This document shows, piece by piece, positions 35,311-45,915 of a stretch of 64,000 nucleotides of DNA. Made by a program: the position numbers and the translations under genes. Each line of letters opens with the position of its first letter. Position 1 is the stretch's first letter. Origin of the DNA: Alternaria dauci. Its lineage: Eukaryota > Ascomycota > Dothideomycetes > Pleosporales > Pleosporaceae. The stretch is taken from NCBI RefSeq assembly GCF_042100115.1, contig NC_091279.1, positions 1,736,001 through 1,800,000 of the forward strand, given 5' to 3'. Under the pieces are notes generated by a model. It saw only the letters and a program-made list of their open reading frames with translations. It was not told the origin of the DNA and searched no databases.

Positions 35311-36527
35311 TCAACCCTCATCCTCGCTGCTGTCATCGTCACTCCTTCCATCCAAGTCCAGAAATCCGCCGAAGATGTTTGGTAGTACTGGCGCTGGTGG
35401 CGGTAGGGGAAGGGGCATAGGAGCAGCCGCAGGAGCGACAGCGGGATTATCAAGACGAGCGCCTGCTTGCGCAATCAAGTTGTTAAGCTGCGCGTTGGTC
35501 AAGTTGTTCTGAGCCCAGTTGCCAGGCTGGTTAGCAATGCGAACTCGCGCATGAGGACAGTCGTCAAGGTGCTGGATGTCGTTGGTGTATTTAACGAGAC
35601 ACACCCAGCAGAAGTGATGGCCGCATTTTGCGCCTAGAAATATTTGTTAGCATCCAGTTTCGCGGCTTGTACATGAGCTCTGTTGACACTTACACTTCAC
35701 ATGGTCGCATCCTCCCTTCTTCTGGAGATTCAAGCCGCAGCTTGGGCATGGCTTGGCTCCCATCTCCTTGACAACACTCATACACAACTCTTCCTCTTCC
35801 TTCTTCGCCTGGTCACAGCTGCCTTTTCCGTGCGACTTCCCCGGCCTATTACACTCGAGACAGATCTCATAGTCGCAGTAGGGACATGCAACTAGCTGCA
35901 TGCCACTCTTCTTGTTCTTGCAATCATCTGCTGAGAAGTACAATCCGCAGTCTGGGGAAAGACAGGCCACGTACGACTCTCCCATAGAGAGAGCATGCTT
36001 TGTGACGGCTGTGTCATAGCTATAGCGGGTTAGCATATGGACCAGTCGCATCATGGAGAAATGACTTACTCTTCGAAAGCAGCTGTGCTGACAATGACTG
36101 TGAGAGCTGGATAGTCTAGCAGATGGCCGCATTTGGGGAAGGGGCAGCTCAGCTCAGCCTCCCCAAGCTGGCGCTCAGCGACTTTCGTTTTGAGCATCTT
36201 TGCAACGCACATGTTGCAGATAGACCGAAGATGTTCACAGGCGTCATCAGGCGCTTTGAACGAACGGGTCGGGACTTTTTCCGTCGCGCAGATCGAACAC
36301 TCTCGCTTTGCCGGCCGCTCCTTCTTCTTGCGTGCCGGTGCCTTCTCGCGCACCTTTGGTCCTGATTTTGGCTTGACGACCGCGCCAGCCTTGACACGAG
36401 CGACGCGTCTAGGGGCAGTTGTGGGAGAGGCATCCGGAGACTCAGCTGAGGCGTGTATGCCATTCGCGCGAGCAGCATAGTTGATGCGGCGCTCCGGCAT
36501 GGATCGTAGTCGGGTTGATGGGACCAT
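35311..36527 (-). CDS. RBR-type (RING-IBR-RING) E3 ubiquitin ligase
   Basis: Three exons (36527-36070, 36019-35694, 35633-35311) join in phase to 368 residues. A basic N-terminal region (KKKERPAKR) is followed by RING1 (CSICATEK ... SICNMC ... CPFPKCG), IBR (CLSPDCG ... CPYCDYEICLEC) and RING2 (CPSCGLNLQKKGGCDHVKCAKCGHHFCWVC, with the last part completed across the splice at 35694/35633). The Cys of GGCDH is in the place of the active-site Cys that forms the ubiquitin thioester in RBR ligases, so catalysis is plausible. A Pro/Ala-rich tail ends in an acidic patch (DGRSDDDSSEDEG). Substrates are unknown; many fungal RBR proteins are uncharacterised. Confidence 0.9.
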
Positions 36528-38190
36528 TTTCGTTGTTCTAGCAGTCAGTTGTGGTGAGTATGAGATGTAGTAGACGCGGTATGGGGGATGCAGACAGATA
36601 TATCTGCTCTACTTTTGGCTATTGTGGCGTGAAAAGTAGTAGAATCGTTTGTTCGACCAGAAGCTCCTATGATGCGACCAGAGACCCAGACTCTTACCCC
36701 GCCTGAATGAAATTGAGGCTCTTCGCACGTTTCATTTGACCGTGGCACAGATCTAGATCAACGACAAACGGATAGTGAAGGAATGCTGATAGCGGTAAGT
36801 AGGCGATGTGCAGAGCTGCACTGAAGAAATCGAAAGTCTATGCTCAGTATTACATCAAATAGGCAACGGCAGAAGTGAAGGAAAGGATATAGACAAATCA
36901 GTCGTGGCACTTTTGTGGAAAGGTTGCTGCTCTGTCTAACCGATCTACTCAACCATGGTTTGGCGATGACCCATGACCGACGAGCCACTCGCAACATCCA
37001 AACCCCATATGTTCCATATGTAAAAGAGGCTCTCACAAAGAGACGACCACACATGAAAGAATTTGGTGTGTCCAACCGCCTGAGCACGGTTGTGAAACCA
37101 GCTTATCAATGCGAAAGAGAGTATCCCGCAATGCTCAACATATATATGTAGGAAAGTCTGGTTGGCCTCCTAAAAGCCAGTCTTTGGACAAAAACCCAGT
37201 ATTGCTCTCTGATGAGCTAACATATAAGCAAAGCGTTGTGAAGGGCCTGTGACGTGTTGCCATTTAGCGCTTGAAGCTGGATCAGAGCCGTCGCTCGGTG
37301 TCTGGTCCTACATATACGTACTGCTGAATCGTTTCAGTAGCTTCGTGTAAGATCAATTTGACGCTACATGAGGGGTTACAAGTAATGAAAGGGGATCAGA
37401 TTAGTATGTGACGTCATGCGCTCGGCACATCCCGTGGCACCTGCACGGTACCGGAAACAGCGCGTCGCGCGTAGAGAGGATTCTGCTTCGACCACCACGT
37501 CCGCGCCTGCTCGGGCTTCATCCAGCAGCCTCTTGGTTTGACGGAACAGCCTACCTAGTGCATGCAGCTGCCTTATCGCAACGTGACCCGCATCGCGGTC
37601 ATGGCGGTCACTTGGCTCCCGAAATTTGCATATCGCAGTCCGAAGTCCCACCGCTGAATCGCTTACACGCATCGATACTTGACACCAAGCTCGATGAGTA
37701 CATTCTGGCGACATAGCCATGTCCGTACATCTCCTTCACACTAAGAACTGCAGTGCAACTATCTTACCGCACTGGATAACCGCAATCGACGGTCGGCTTG
37801 CTCCACCGCATGGAGAGTCCATCAATCTTGCAGAAGTGACAAAGATCTCGATACCAATATGCACTTGACTATGTATCTCATTCTAGCAAATCAAGATCGA
37901 AGAAAAAGCACAAAGTCAAGAAGCGAACATGATCTGATGATGATCTCGAAGCCGTCTAACGACTACACCTTAGTACCCTGATATAAGCCTGTGAAAATGA
38001 AAGAATACCGAATAGAACGCCCAAAACCCAGAGCCTTCAAACTCCTGCCCCATACATAGCCAATCCTTGTCCCAATACACCATGTCTCGTTCTTATAATG
38101 CCCGCAACCAGAAACTCCCCGATTTCCATCTCCAAGATATAAGTCCCCTACATATCTTTGAGCGAGAGGTAGAAGCTGCCCTTGAAGGAA
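36528..38190. other. 1.66-kb stretch without a supported gene
   Basis: Between the RBR gene start (36527, minus) and the stop of the MATH/USP-like gene (38191, minus). It should hold the RBR promoter and a 3' UTR. Frames of up to 114 codons near 37.4-37.7 kb occur on both strands at once and lack motifs, so I do not call them. No repeat or RNA gene seen. Confidence 0.5.
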
Positions 38191-41100
38191 CTACGCCACG
38201 TAGTAGAGCTTCATAGAGCTCAACACACGCTTTCTGCATACAGGGCAATTCTGCACCTCTCGTGCGCACGTCAAGCAAGCTACCACATGGCCGCAATCGT
38301 AGAAAGCCGCTTCTGCATCCCCATCCCAGCAGATTCTACACAATCGCTCGGATTCCTGGGCATTCTTCCAGTGCGTAACACCCTCGCCAAATTTCTTGTC
38401 GTTTTGCCATCCGCCGACGTATGTATTGCCATTTGCGGCTTCGACGTAGGTGCCGGTGCCGTGTTGTTGGTTGTCGACCCAGTCGCCGTCATATGTATCG
38501 CCGTTCTGGAAAGTGTACAGGCCATGGCCGTAACGCTGGCCCAGGCGGAAAGAGCCATTGTAAGTGGCGCCGGAGTGGTAAATCTTGGTACCGTGCCCAT
38601 GCGCGAAGCCATTAACAATCTCGCCCTTGTAATATTCGCTTGAGAAGTAGTTGTAGGTAAAGTGACCTTGCAACTTGTGAGGGAAGTTGCGTGCGAAAGC
38701 GCGGAACTGGAGGTAGCTCTGAGGATCTGCAAAGGCAGCGCGGGCTGCGAGTGCGTTACGCTTCTCAGCCGAGAGCGGTAACGCGACAATGATGATACAC
38801 GCGTTGTGTAGATCTACTTGCGCAAAGTTGCGGCGGTGCTTTAGAGACCGTGTGTTAGTCAGCTCATCCTCCTCGTACATCTCCATCTTCTTCTTGTCTT
38901 CCAGGCCGAGTAGTGCCACAACCGTCTCGTCTACCCTAGCAGACTTGAGTGCAATATGCGATCCTCGTCCCTCTAAGGTTTGCTTTTCAGGGTTCCAGAA
39001 TTTTAGGAAGAAGTAGATCTCGTCTGGAGGTGGCTCAGGTGTGCGGCTGCGCATTGGTGGGGGTGGTTGCAGATGCTGTACAGGCGTTTCGACTGGTGGA
39101 GGTGGGGGTGGAAATATATCTTCTTGCGTACCGCCCATCTCGGTGTCACCGGGACCGGCGCTTGGAATCAATACATCAACGGCTGGTGGGTCAATGGCGG
39201 GAGTTTGTTCCACTTCCAACATAGCCATGTCATTGCTTCCAGTATTGATTGCGGATGGCGGTGGCGGTGGCGCATCAACTTCCGATGCGTGAGGCTGTAG
39301 CTGCTCTGATTGCGCAGCAGCTGGCTCGTCAGAATCGCGCATAGGTGTATCCTCCAATGGTTGAGGGGTCTGTGGTGGTGGCGTACTCGAAGAGGGCTCG
39401 ACAGCACTCTCAACCACTTGGATCGCATCCAGTTCAGCGCCAACTCCCTGTAGAGATGAAGAAGATGTACTCTGGTGGGACACCTCTGGGACCTTCTCCT
39501 CTCCTTTTGGAAGCTCAGGAAGCTTTTCGAAGTCGGTGATATGCACCCAGATCGTCCGACAGGCAGACGGTGGCACCTCCAAAGTCCATCCATTGGTTTC
39601 CGTATATCTGTTGTAGCTACCAGCGGAAAACTCGATGATTCCAGTGCTGAGAAAGTTTGGTCGATCGAATGCTCCACGTGTTGGATCAAGGAACCAGAAC
39701 TTTATTTGGCGCGGATCCTTGACATCGGTCAAAACACCGGCCACCTTCTCCCGAATGTCTTTGCACCCGTCTCTGCTTGAAAGCGACAAAGTATGAATGT
39801 GCTTTGAGTTGTCCGCTTCCCACTGCGCATCAAAGGCGTCGAAGACACCCGGGCCTTCATGTTCCAGGTATGCTCGCGATTCGATGACACGGAAATCAAG
39901 CGACTTTGATGGTTCTGCAATTACTTCTTTTCGCTCTTCTTGGTCGAGAGCAGAGTTTGGCCCACCGATCGGTGGTAGCGGCATCGGAGGAAGAGAATTC
40001 GGATTCTTCTTGGATTCTACCTCCAACTTGAGCCACTCTGGGACATTCCACCGCTCCGACTCACCGTCCGAGACAAATGCCGAGCGAGCTACATCATCTC
40101 GAACATACATGGCAATGTATGCCACAGGGTCATTTCCAATGATCTGGGTGCTGCCAACTTTGCCTTCATGCGCGTCCACTGCTTCGCGTTTGGCAAGGCA
40201 TCTGACATGGTTCTCATCCTTACTGTCAGAATAGCTGTACCAGCGTGATTTGGGTCCTTCGGGTCGGAGTATCGGTTGGTATACGTAGGACTGAAGTGTT
40301 TGCTTGTGAACCACAAACCCGTATAGTATGTACGGAGTGTCGGCGACTACTATTCGATTGTCTAAGGTCACCTTGTTCAGAACCTTGACATGTGAACGCG
40401 TCTTCACACTGTCGAATTTATGCCGATCCAGCTCAATGGTCAATAGTTCTGGCAGAGGCTGTCCTGGAATGATGAGATCAGGTGACTGGTTAACAGCATC
40501 CTGCATGCTGTCCACACCTTCTACAGGCACGCGGTAGCTTGGCCTACCGGTCGAATAGTCGCGTTTCGGTCCACAGATAGCTTCGAGTCGGGCAGCGTAA
40601 GGTGTGCCTTGGAGCTCTTCCTCGAGCTTGAGGCGCAGGACTTCCCATGTCTCTATCACATCCAACTTATCGAGACCCTCGTGTATGCGATACCACTCTA
40701 ATGCGTCGATGATATCATCGAGAGCAACGGGACCAGCCCCAGGCTCGACTTGAGTTCGTAGCATGTACAGAACTTGCTGCAGAGCACTGGTGAGTGGCTT
40801 AGGCCGAATGAAAGGTTCATCGTTAGGGTCTGGCACGTTGATGCTGTACAAGAGATCCCGGAAAGGCTTGAATAGTATCCACGAAGAGATTGCAGAGATC
40901 ATGTTGCCGCCAGGCGCACTAGCGTTTTCTCCGAGCATGAGACCTTGTAGTCCTGTCATCGCGAAGCTATCCCACGGGTTCTCCCTGATCGGATGCTCCC
41001 ACAGGCAGTCGGTTTGGTCTTCCACAACCCGGATGTAAGCAGTGAAGGCAAGTTTGTCGTCACGAAGGAGTGCCATGCGCTGGCCGGGTATCCGGCGAGA

Positions 41101-42480
41101 GATATCGTAGTGCGGCCCATGGAAACGCGTCCAACCCCAGTCAGGAGAGCCGTTGCAGAAACGATGCAAAGCAGTCCGCGAGTAGTTTACCCGGGGTTCT
41201 GTCGGATTGTAAAGAACGACCGATATCTGCGCGGCAACACTATTCCGCTTAGGCATCTTCTTCGACCCGAGAAGCGGAAGAGGTGTATGCTGAGTGACCA
41301 TTGGTTTCTGAACACCGCCCGATGCTGACTTGACGCTGTCACGTCGATCTTGTGCAAGATTCTCAACCTGAGCAGATGCCTTGGTTGCTCCGTCCGCTGG
41401 GGTGTTTTCGGCTGTTACCGTGACCTCGTCTGCCTTCTTCTCCCCTTTTGGTGTAACTGCTTCGCCGCTAGGCACGTCTTTTGTGAAATCATCACCCTTG
41501 TTGTCCTTTGAATCCTGGACACTTAGGCATTCGAGATAGACGCTGAGATAATCTGAATCATTCCCCTTAGGGTAAAACTTGATTTGCCATTGGTGGCCTC
41601 CAATAGTCACGATTTCAGATTTCATGACCACCTCATGGTTTTGCTTGTCCTTTGTGCCATTGTATGCATCGATTGCCCAGTGGATGCGTCCTGTTTCGCC
41701 AGGAGTGTACTCTGGATGTTCCAGAGACTTGAACGCCTCGCCCTCCCAGTATTCGTGGTCCAGAGCACTGTGTTCTCCCCGCTCCTCGATCTCCTTCAGT
41801 TCCCCCTCGTCAGGCGACGACAAGTCTTCTGGTAGCGGGTGCCATGGTGGGAGACCATCTTCGTCGTCAGAAGACCCCGAGTCGGAGCGCGGGGGATCGA
41901 CGGGCGGAGGAGGAGGCGGAGGCTGTGTGCTGGGATCGATGGGTGAAGGTAGCGCGTGGGGGTGAACGGGTGGAGGGGGGTCTGTGGGAAAGACTGTCTC
42001 TGTCTGGGCTGTATCAGTAATGAACATGCGGGTTGAAGTGCCCCCGTAATGGTGTAGAGGCCGACTCACGGTATCGTCTGGCACAGGCGCAGGTGATGCT
42101 GGTGTAGTGGTGGTAGTCTCTTGCGCCTCAGACGAGCCATTTGGCAGTAGCAGTTCCGCCTCGATGTCCGGCGTGACATCCATGGCGTCTTCGTCTATAG
42201 CCGATATCTCCACAGCGATGGTGTTTGTGGAAGCGTCGCGACGGGCGGGCTCATCTCCATCTTGCATCTCCGCATCGCCCCGATCATGGTTCTGGCCTGT
42301 GGACGGCATCGTGTCCGTGGAAGTAGGGGCATTCATGTCTGTTTCGGCAGCCGGCGGTGGTGGTGGGGGCGGTGGATGAGGAGAAGCTGGCGTGTGCGCA
42401 TGAAGTACGTGGTCTGGTGAATGCGGCGGGCTGGACAGCTGCTGGCTAAAGTGTAGCGCTGGCTCTACGCTGACACTCAT
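38191..42480 (-). CDS. MATH / pseudo-USP7 / ubiquitin-like / MORN / RING fusion protein
   Basis: A 1429-residue protein in one frame. ATG 42480 is the only ATG of the frame near the start (upstream it opens at TTG 42702). The first 260 residues are Pro-rich and disordered. A MATH-like domain starts near 284 (GGHQWQIKFYPKG). A USP-like fold follows (about 505-790), with LTIELDRHKF, PYILYGFVVH and VAYIAMYVRDD in USP7 order. The Cys box reads GENASAPGGN (517-526) instead of the N-x-G-x-x-C-Y pattern, the His box reads LQSYVYQ (729-735) with no His, and the Asp segment reads YSYSDSKDE. The domain therefore looks catalytically dead. Two USP7-type ubiquitin-like domains follow (about 870-990, 1153-1262), then four MORN repeats (about 1280-1370) and a C3HC4 RING (1381-1419). 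A 66-nt in-frame stretch (42069-42004) has intron-like ends. Probably an E3 with a ubiquitin- or substrate-binding scaffold. Confidence 0.85.
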   Translation of the reverse strand: MSVSVEPALHFSQQLSSPPHSPDHVLHAHTPASPHPPPPPPPPAAETDMNAPTSTDTMPSTGQNHDRGDAEMQDGDEPARRDASTNTIAVEISAIDEDAMDVTPDIEAELLLPNGSSEAQETTTTTPASPAPVPDDTVSRPLHHYGGTSTRMFITDTAQTETVFPTDPPPPVHPHALPSPIDPSTQPPPPPPPVDPPRSDSGSSDDEDGLPPWHPLPEDLSSPDEGELKEIEERGEHSALDHEYWEGEAFKSLEHPEYTPGETGRIHWAIDAYNGTKDKQNHEVVMKSEIVTIGGHQWQIKFYPKGNDSDYLSVYLECLSVQDSKDNKGDDFTKDVPSGEAVTPKGEKKADEVTVTAENTPADGATKASAQVENLAQDRRDSVKSASGGVQKPMVTQHTPLPLLGSKKMPKRNSVAAQISVVLYNPTEPRVNYSRTALHRFCNGSPDWGWTRFHGPHYDISRRIPGQRMALLRDDKLAFTAYIRVVEDQTDCLWEHPIRENPWDSFAMTGLQGLMLGENASAPGGNMISAISSWILFKPFRDLLYSINVPDPNDEPFIRPKPLTSALQQVLYMLRTQVEPGAGPVALDDIIDALEWYRIHEGLDKLDVIETWEVLRLKLEEELQGTPYAARLEAICGPKRDYSTGRPSYRVPVEGVDSMQDAVNQSPDLIIPGQPLPELLTIELDRHKFDSVKTRSHVKVLNKVTLDNRIVVADTPYILYGFVVHKQTLQSYVYQPILRPEGPKSRWYSYSDSKDENHVRCLAKREAVDAHEGKVGSTQIIGNDPVAYIAMYVRDDVARSAFVSDGESERWNVPEWLKLEVESKKNPNSLPPMPLPPIGGPNSALDQEERKEVIAEPSKSLDFRVIESRAYLEHEGPGVFDAFDAQWEADNSKHIHTLSLSSRDGCKDIREKVAGVLTDVKDPRQIKFWFLDPTRGAFDRPNFLSTGIIEFSAGSYNRYTETNGWTLEVPPSACRTIWVHITDFEKLPELPKGEEKVPEVSHQSTSSSSLQGVGAELDAIQVVESAVEPSSSTPPPQTPQPLEDTPMRDSDEPAAAQSEQLQPHASEVDAPPPPPSAINTGSNDMAMLEVEQTPAIDPPAVDVLIPSAGPGDTEMGGTQEDIFPPPPPPVETPVQHLQPPPPMRSRTPEPPPDEIYFFLKFWNPEKQTLEGRGSHIALKSARVDETVVALLGLEDKKKMEMYEEDELTNTRSLKHRRNFAQVDLHNACIIIVALPLSAEKRNALAARAAFADPQSYLQFRAFARNFPHKLQGHFTYNYFSSEYYKGEIVNGFAHGHGTKIYHSGATYNGSFRLGQRYGHGLYTFQNGDTYDGDWVDNQQHGTGTYVEAANGNTYVGGWQNDKKFGEGVTHWKNAQESERLCRICWDGDAEAAFYDCGHVVACLTCAREVQNCPVCRKRVLSSMKLYYVA

Positions 42481-43278
42481 GTTTGCTGTGTAGGTGTAGG
42501 CGCATGTGAAAGTGGAGAAGGAGCGTTTGGCAATGTCAGGTAAAAGTACGGCTGGGTAAAAGCGCGAATGGACAGGTTGGTGAGAGAAGCTATGCACGAG
42601 GCTGCACGACGGTGTTGTGTTGCTTTTGATCGGTAAGTGTACCAAGCTAGTAGCGTTATCGCGTGGATGAAGTGTATGGATAGTTGCGAATACAATCAGC
42701 AAGCGATGGGTGCTGCCGCGGGGGTATGGCTGGATATTAGAAAGGTGATTTGGACAAGGGAAGATTGGACCTGGGCGTGGCTGGAGCTTAAAGATGGCTG
42801 CAGCCTACCAGCATGCGGCACGATGCCGACAGAAGGACAGAGTGAGGCGGTAAAGCTGCCTGGGAATCGGCTGGCCCACGCGCTGCGCTATCCCGCACCG
42901 CTGGAGCCTGAGCATCAGCGCCGTCGACCTGGAGGCTCTGCGCCCTTTACAGCCCCTCAGAACACCCAGGTTGCACGTTGACTCATTGCACAAGGCTGCG
43001 CGGGCATGGCGCCACCGTCATCATCATCATCATCGTCACGAAGCTCAGCTCCCCTTATCGATTAACGCTCCACAGTGACCGGCTAGGCAGTCACGCTAGA
43101 GCTTTGAGACTAGTGGGGAAGGTGGGCCCGACCGCGCCTTCCCTGCGTCAGCTCTCCGCGCCCACAACGTTGCTCCATACAGCAGCCATGGCTCTCATGC
43201 CAGCCCACTTATATCGGTCAACAGCATAGTCCTCATCGCGATGACACAAGCTGTTGGTGTGCTACCTGTTCCATTTTG
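42481..43278. other. Upstream region of the MATH/RING gene
   Basis: 798 bp between the deoxyhypusine synthase stop (43279) and ATG 42480, both genes on the minus strand. It holds a leader open in the coding frame but without ATG, and a short TCA repeat at 43018. No clear TATA box. Confidence 0.5.
43018..43038. repeat. TCA trinucleotide microsatellite
   Basis: About seven TCA units, one changed to TCG, in a non-coding stretch. Too short to imply function; could be a polymorphic marker. Confidence 0.8.
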
Positions 43279-44544
43279 TCATTGCCCTTGCGACCGCTGC
43301 ACTCGTGCGAAGGTGGCCGCAACGATGAGCGGGAACACGACCGTCGCCTCTGCGTATACTTTGACGCTATCTCCGTCTAACCTGATCTTCCCCCAGCTGA
43401 CAGCCTCGTCTGGGCGTGCTCCCGCATCGCTCCCATCGAATTCTTGCGCCGTGTTGATGTACACCGCACTGTCGGCTCCATTGCGCATCAAGTTTGCATT
43501 GGCGATGTGATGCTTCACCAGTCCGCCACCCAGGACAATCATGCCCGTCCTCTTCGCCCTTACTGCGATTGTGTTGATCTTCCTGATGTCCTCTACGATG
43601 TCGACGCGTAGCTGTTCTGGCGACGACTTGAATGTGTGAAAGTACAACATGTCGCCCAAGCTTCCATCCGTCAGTGCCGGGCAGAAGACGGGAATGTCGT
43701 TCTTCCATGCCCAGTAGTAGACGGATCGCTCGTCATCAATCTCCTTGCCCAGCCGGTGAATGATTTTGCTTGGTGTCCAGTGTAATGGCTCGTCTGTCTT
43801 CTTGCTTGCTTCCTGCTCCTCCAGCATCTTGTCCAGAATGGGCACTACCCAGTCCTCGAACGCGCAGTAGTTGCTGTTAGGAACGACAAGATTACCGATG
43901 CGGTTCATGCCCTTTGCTCGCAGCCCGGCGCCAGGCGTGGAGAAGGCGCCGAGATATGTCGGTGCAAGACATTTGATAAAGTCTTCTTCGACACCGCCTG
44001 CAGTCGTCACGATGGCGGAGACGTGTTTGTGCTGGACCAGGTACCGCAGCGTCTCGCGCAGCCCCGAGGATATCAGGTTCGACGTGTATCCAAGGAATAT
44101 CGTCGTCGACTCATTCGTCTCCGTGTCCTTCCATGCGCGCTGCTTGTCATCAGCAGGAACCCCAGGCTTCTCGATACAGTGGTGTCGCGTCACCGAATCA
44201 GGCTAAATGTTTCGTCTTTCGGAACAGCGCACGGACGGGAACTTCCCGACATACGCAAGTGCTGTCTCCGCACTTGACGCTGACACGCCGCAGCACGCGC
44301 ATTTCGGATAATCCGGGCAGAAGCAACTTACCATGTCGTTGATGATTCGCACAGCCTCTCCCACTGAAGTTGCCTGGAAGCCCATGTTGGCGTACCCGCC
44401 CACCAGCTCCTCGACTGTGATGCTGCGCGACGCATACTGGTTGAAGTCGATGCCCTGCACCTCTTGCGCACCCTCAGGCACGGGCTCGGATGGCTTCAAG
44501 ACTGCATCAGTGGCGCCGGTAGGGGCCGAAGAGCTGCTAGCCAT
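43279..44544 (-). CDS. DYS1: Deoxyhypusine synthase
   Basis: Uses spermidine and NAD to convert one lysine of eIF5A to deoxyhypusine in the cytosol. Two exons (44544-44332, 44139-43279) join in phase to 357 residues. The join reads [32 protein letters not shown], as expected for fungal enzymes. NAD/spermidine-site motifs are intact: [56 protein letters not shown] with the catalytic lysine, then [17 protein letters not shown]. The open frame extends upstream to GTG 44706 but ATG 44544 is the first ATG. The intron is 192 nt, long for this region. Confidence 0.95.
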
Positions 44545-45915
44545 TGCGATGGGCGTTTTTGTGGTGAAGCGTCGTTGGAGCAGCACTGCCGCGGTAATTT
44601 TGACCTGTGTTTGGGCTGCTCGACGTGCTTTGAACGGTTGCAGCTTTCGCAATGTGCTATTTGTGAGTCGATGCGGCGGCAGATTTTGAGAAAAAGAAGC
44701 CCCCACACCCGTGGACTGGAGCTAACGCATGGCAGTCTAATCCCTGCCACTGTGTGGCTAGTTCTCGGGTCGATCCTGCTAAGGAGAGCGCCAGCCCTTT
44801 TGCCATCAACGTCTGGAAGAGCCACGGTGTCGCGCCGTCACACAGCGCTACAGACGGCCGTGCAGTCGTGCATCGTGTCCCTCAGCTGCCACGCAGCCGT
44901 GTCTTTGCCGATGCTGGTGAAGGGCCCGGGTGGGATCGTCATCAAATCCCCTAGTGGAGCCAGGGCTGGAATCTGAAGCAAAACCAGCCGCTGCCACCCC
45001 TGCAGATAATCGAGAATGTTCAAATTCGGGCCCAATCAGCGACGGGCTGTCATGCTTGAATGGATTCCCCTCGCTAGGCCGTTGCAGGCCAGCCGGGGCG
45101 CCCATTTTGACTTGCAGGCATCCGTCATGGCTGCCCAGGTGCAGGTCAGTGCTTCGTTCTCGTGTCTGGTCTCCTCGACGTTCCCTTTCTCCTACCTTGC
45201 GACAACGACACCCGACACAACACCATGCTGCCACTGACCACCGGCGCGCTGTCTGGCTAAAGAGCTGCTCTACTTTCCATTCCCAGCACCAACGAGGTGC
45301 AGTCTCACGTGCCCGGGCCTCCCTCGCAAAGAGACCCAGCGCCACGTCAACGGGCTGCAGAACATCTTCAACACGGCTCCCGACGGCCTTTGTTGACTGC
45401 CACGCGCTTCTCAACACTCACTGCCATCCTTGGACGACTTCACCTGACCTCCAGCACCAGTTTGACGCGTTTGCAGCACGAAAAGGGCGTTTTGGGCGTA
45501 AAGGCGACAGTAGCAGATCGAATCTCAGCTCCCGGCGCCGAGAAGCTGCACCTGTTCCACCGCGGATCGGGGGTTTGGCGCCTTCCCTAATTCCCTGGTT
45601 TCGAAGCACGGGCCCTGCCGCTAGCGCCTCGTCTACCACGGCTTGCAAACACGAACTTCGATTGACGTCCTGTAGCCAGCCTCAGTCTGGGACACAGCGA
45701 TCCTCTCGACCAATTGTACTGTACCCATTGAGATCGACATACGGCACTGCACCTGGCCAATTTCTCTTCTCCGTGCGACAGCTTCCCTTTGGACGTTATT
45801 GCACGCGATCTAGACCTGCTGTCACGACGGAGATTCGTCATCTGCTTTGATATACGATCTTTACCCGTGCCCATGCCGCAGTCGCAGGTTTCTTTTACAG
45901 TAAGGAATCACAAAC
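44545..45915. promoter_or_regulatory. Divergent upstream region of DYS1 and the SNT1-like gene
   Basis: 1.37 kb between divergent starts. A 306-codon plus-strand frame (44930-45850, starting at GTG) is Arg/Ser/Thr-rich, lacks motifs and overlaps other open frames. I read it as a chance frame in a GC-rich promoter and leader of the large downstream gene. Confidence 0.5.

Noticed and set aside
37376..37720. Overlapping open frames of 102-114 codons on opposite strands
   Set aside because: Both strands open over the same bases without recognisable content.
44930..45850. 306-codon plus-strand frame upstream of the SNT1-like gene
   Set aside because: Starts with GTG, has Arg/Ser-rich composition typical of GC-rich non-coding frames, shows no domain, and overlaps long frames on the other strand.
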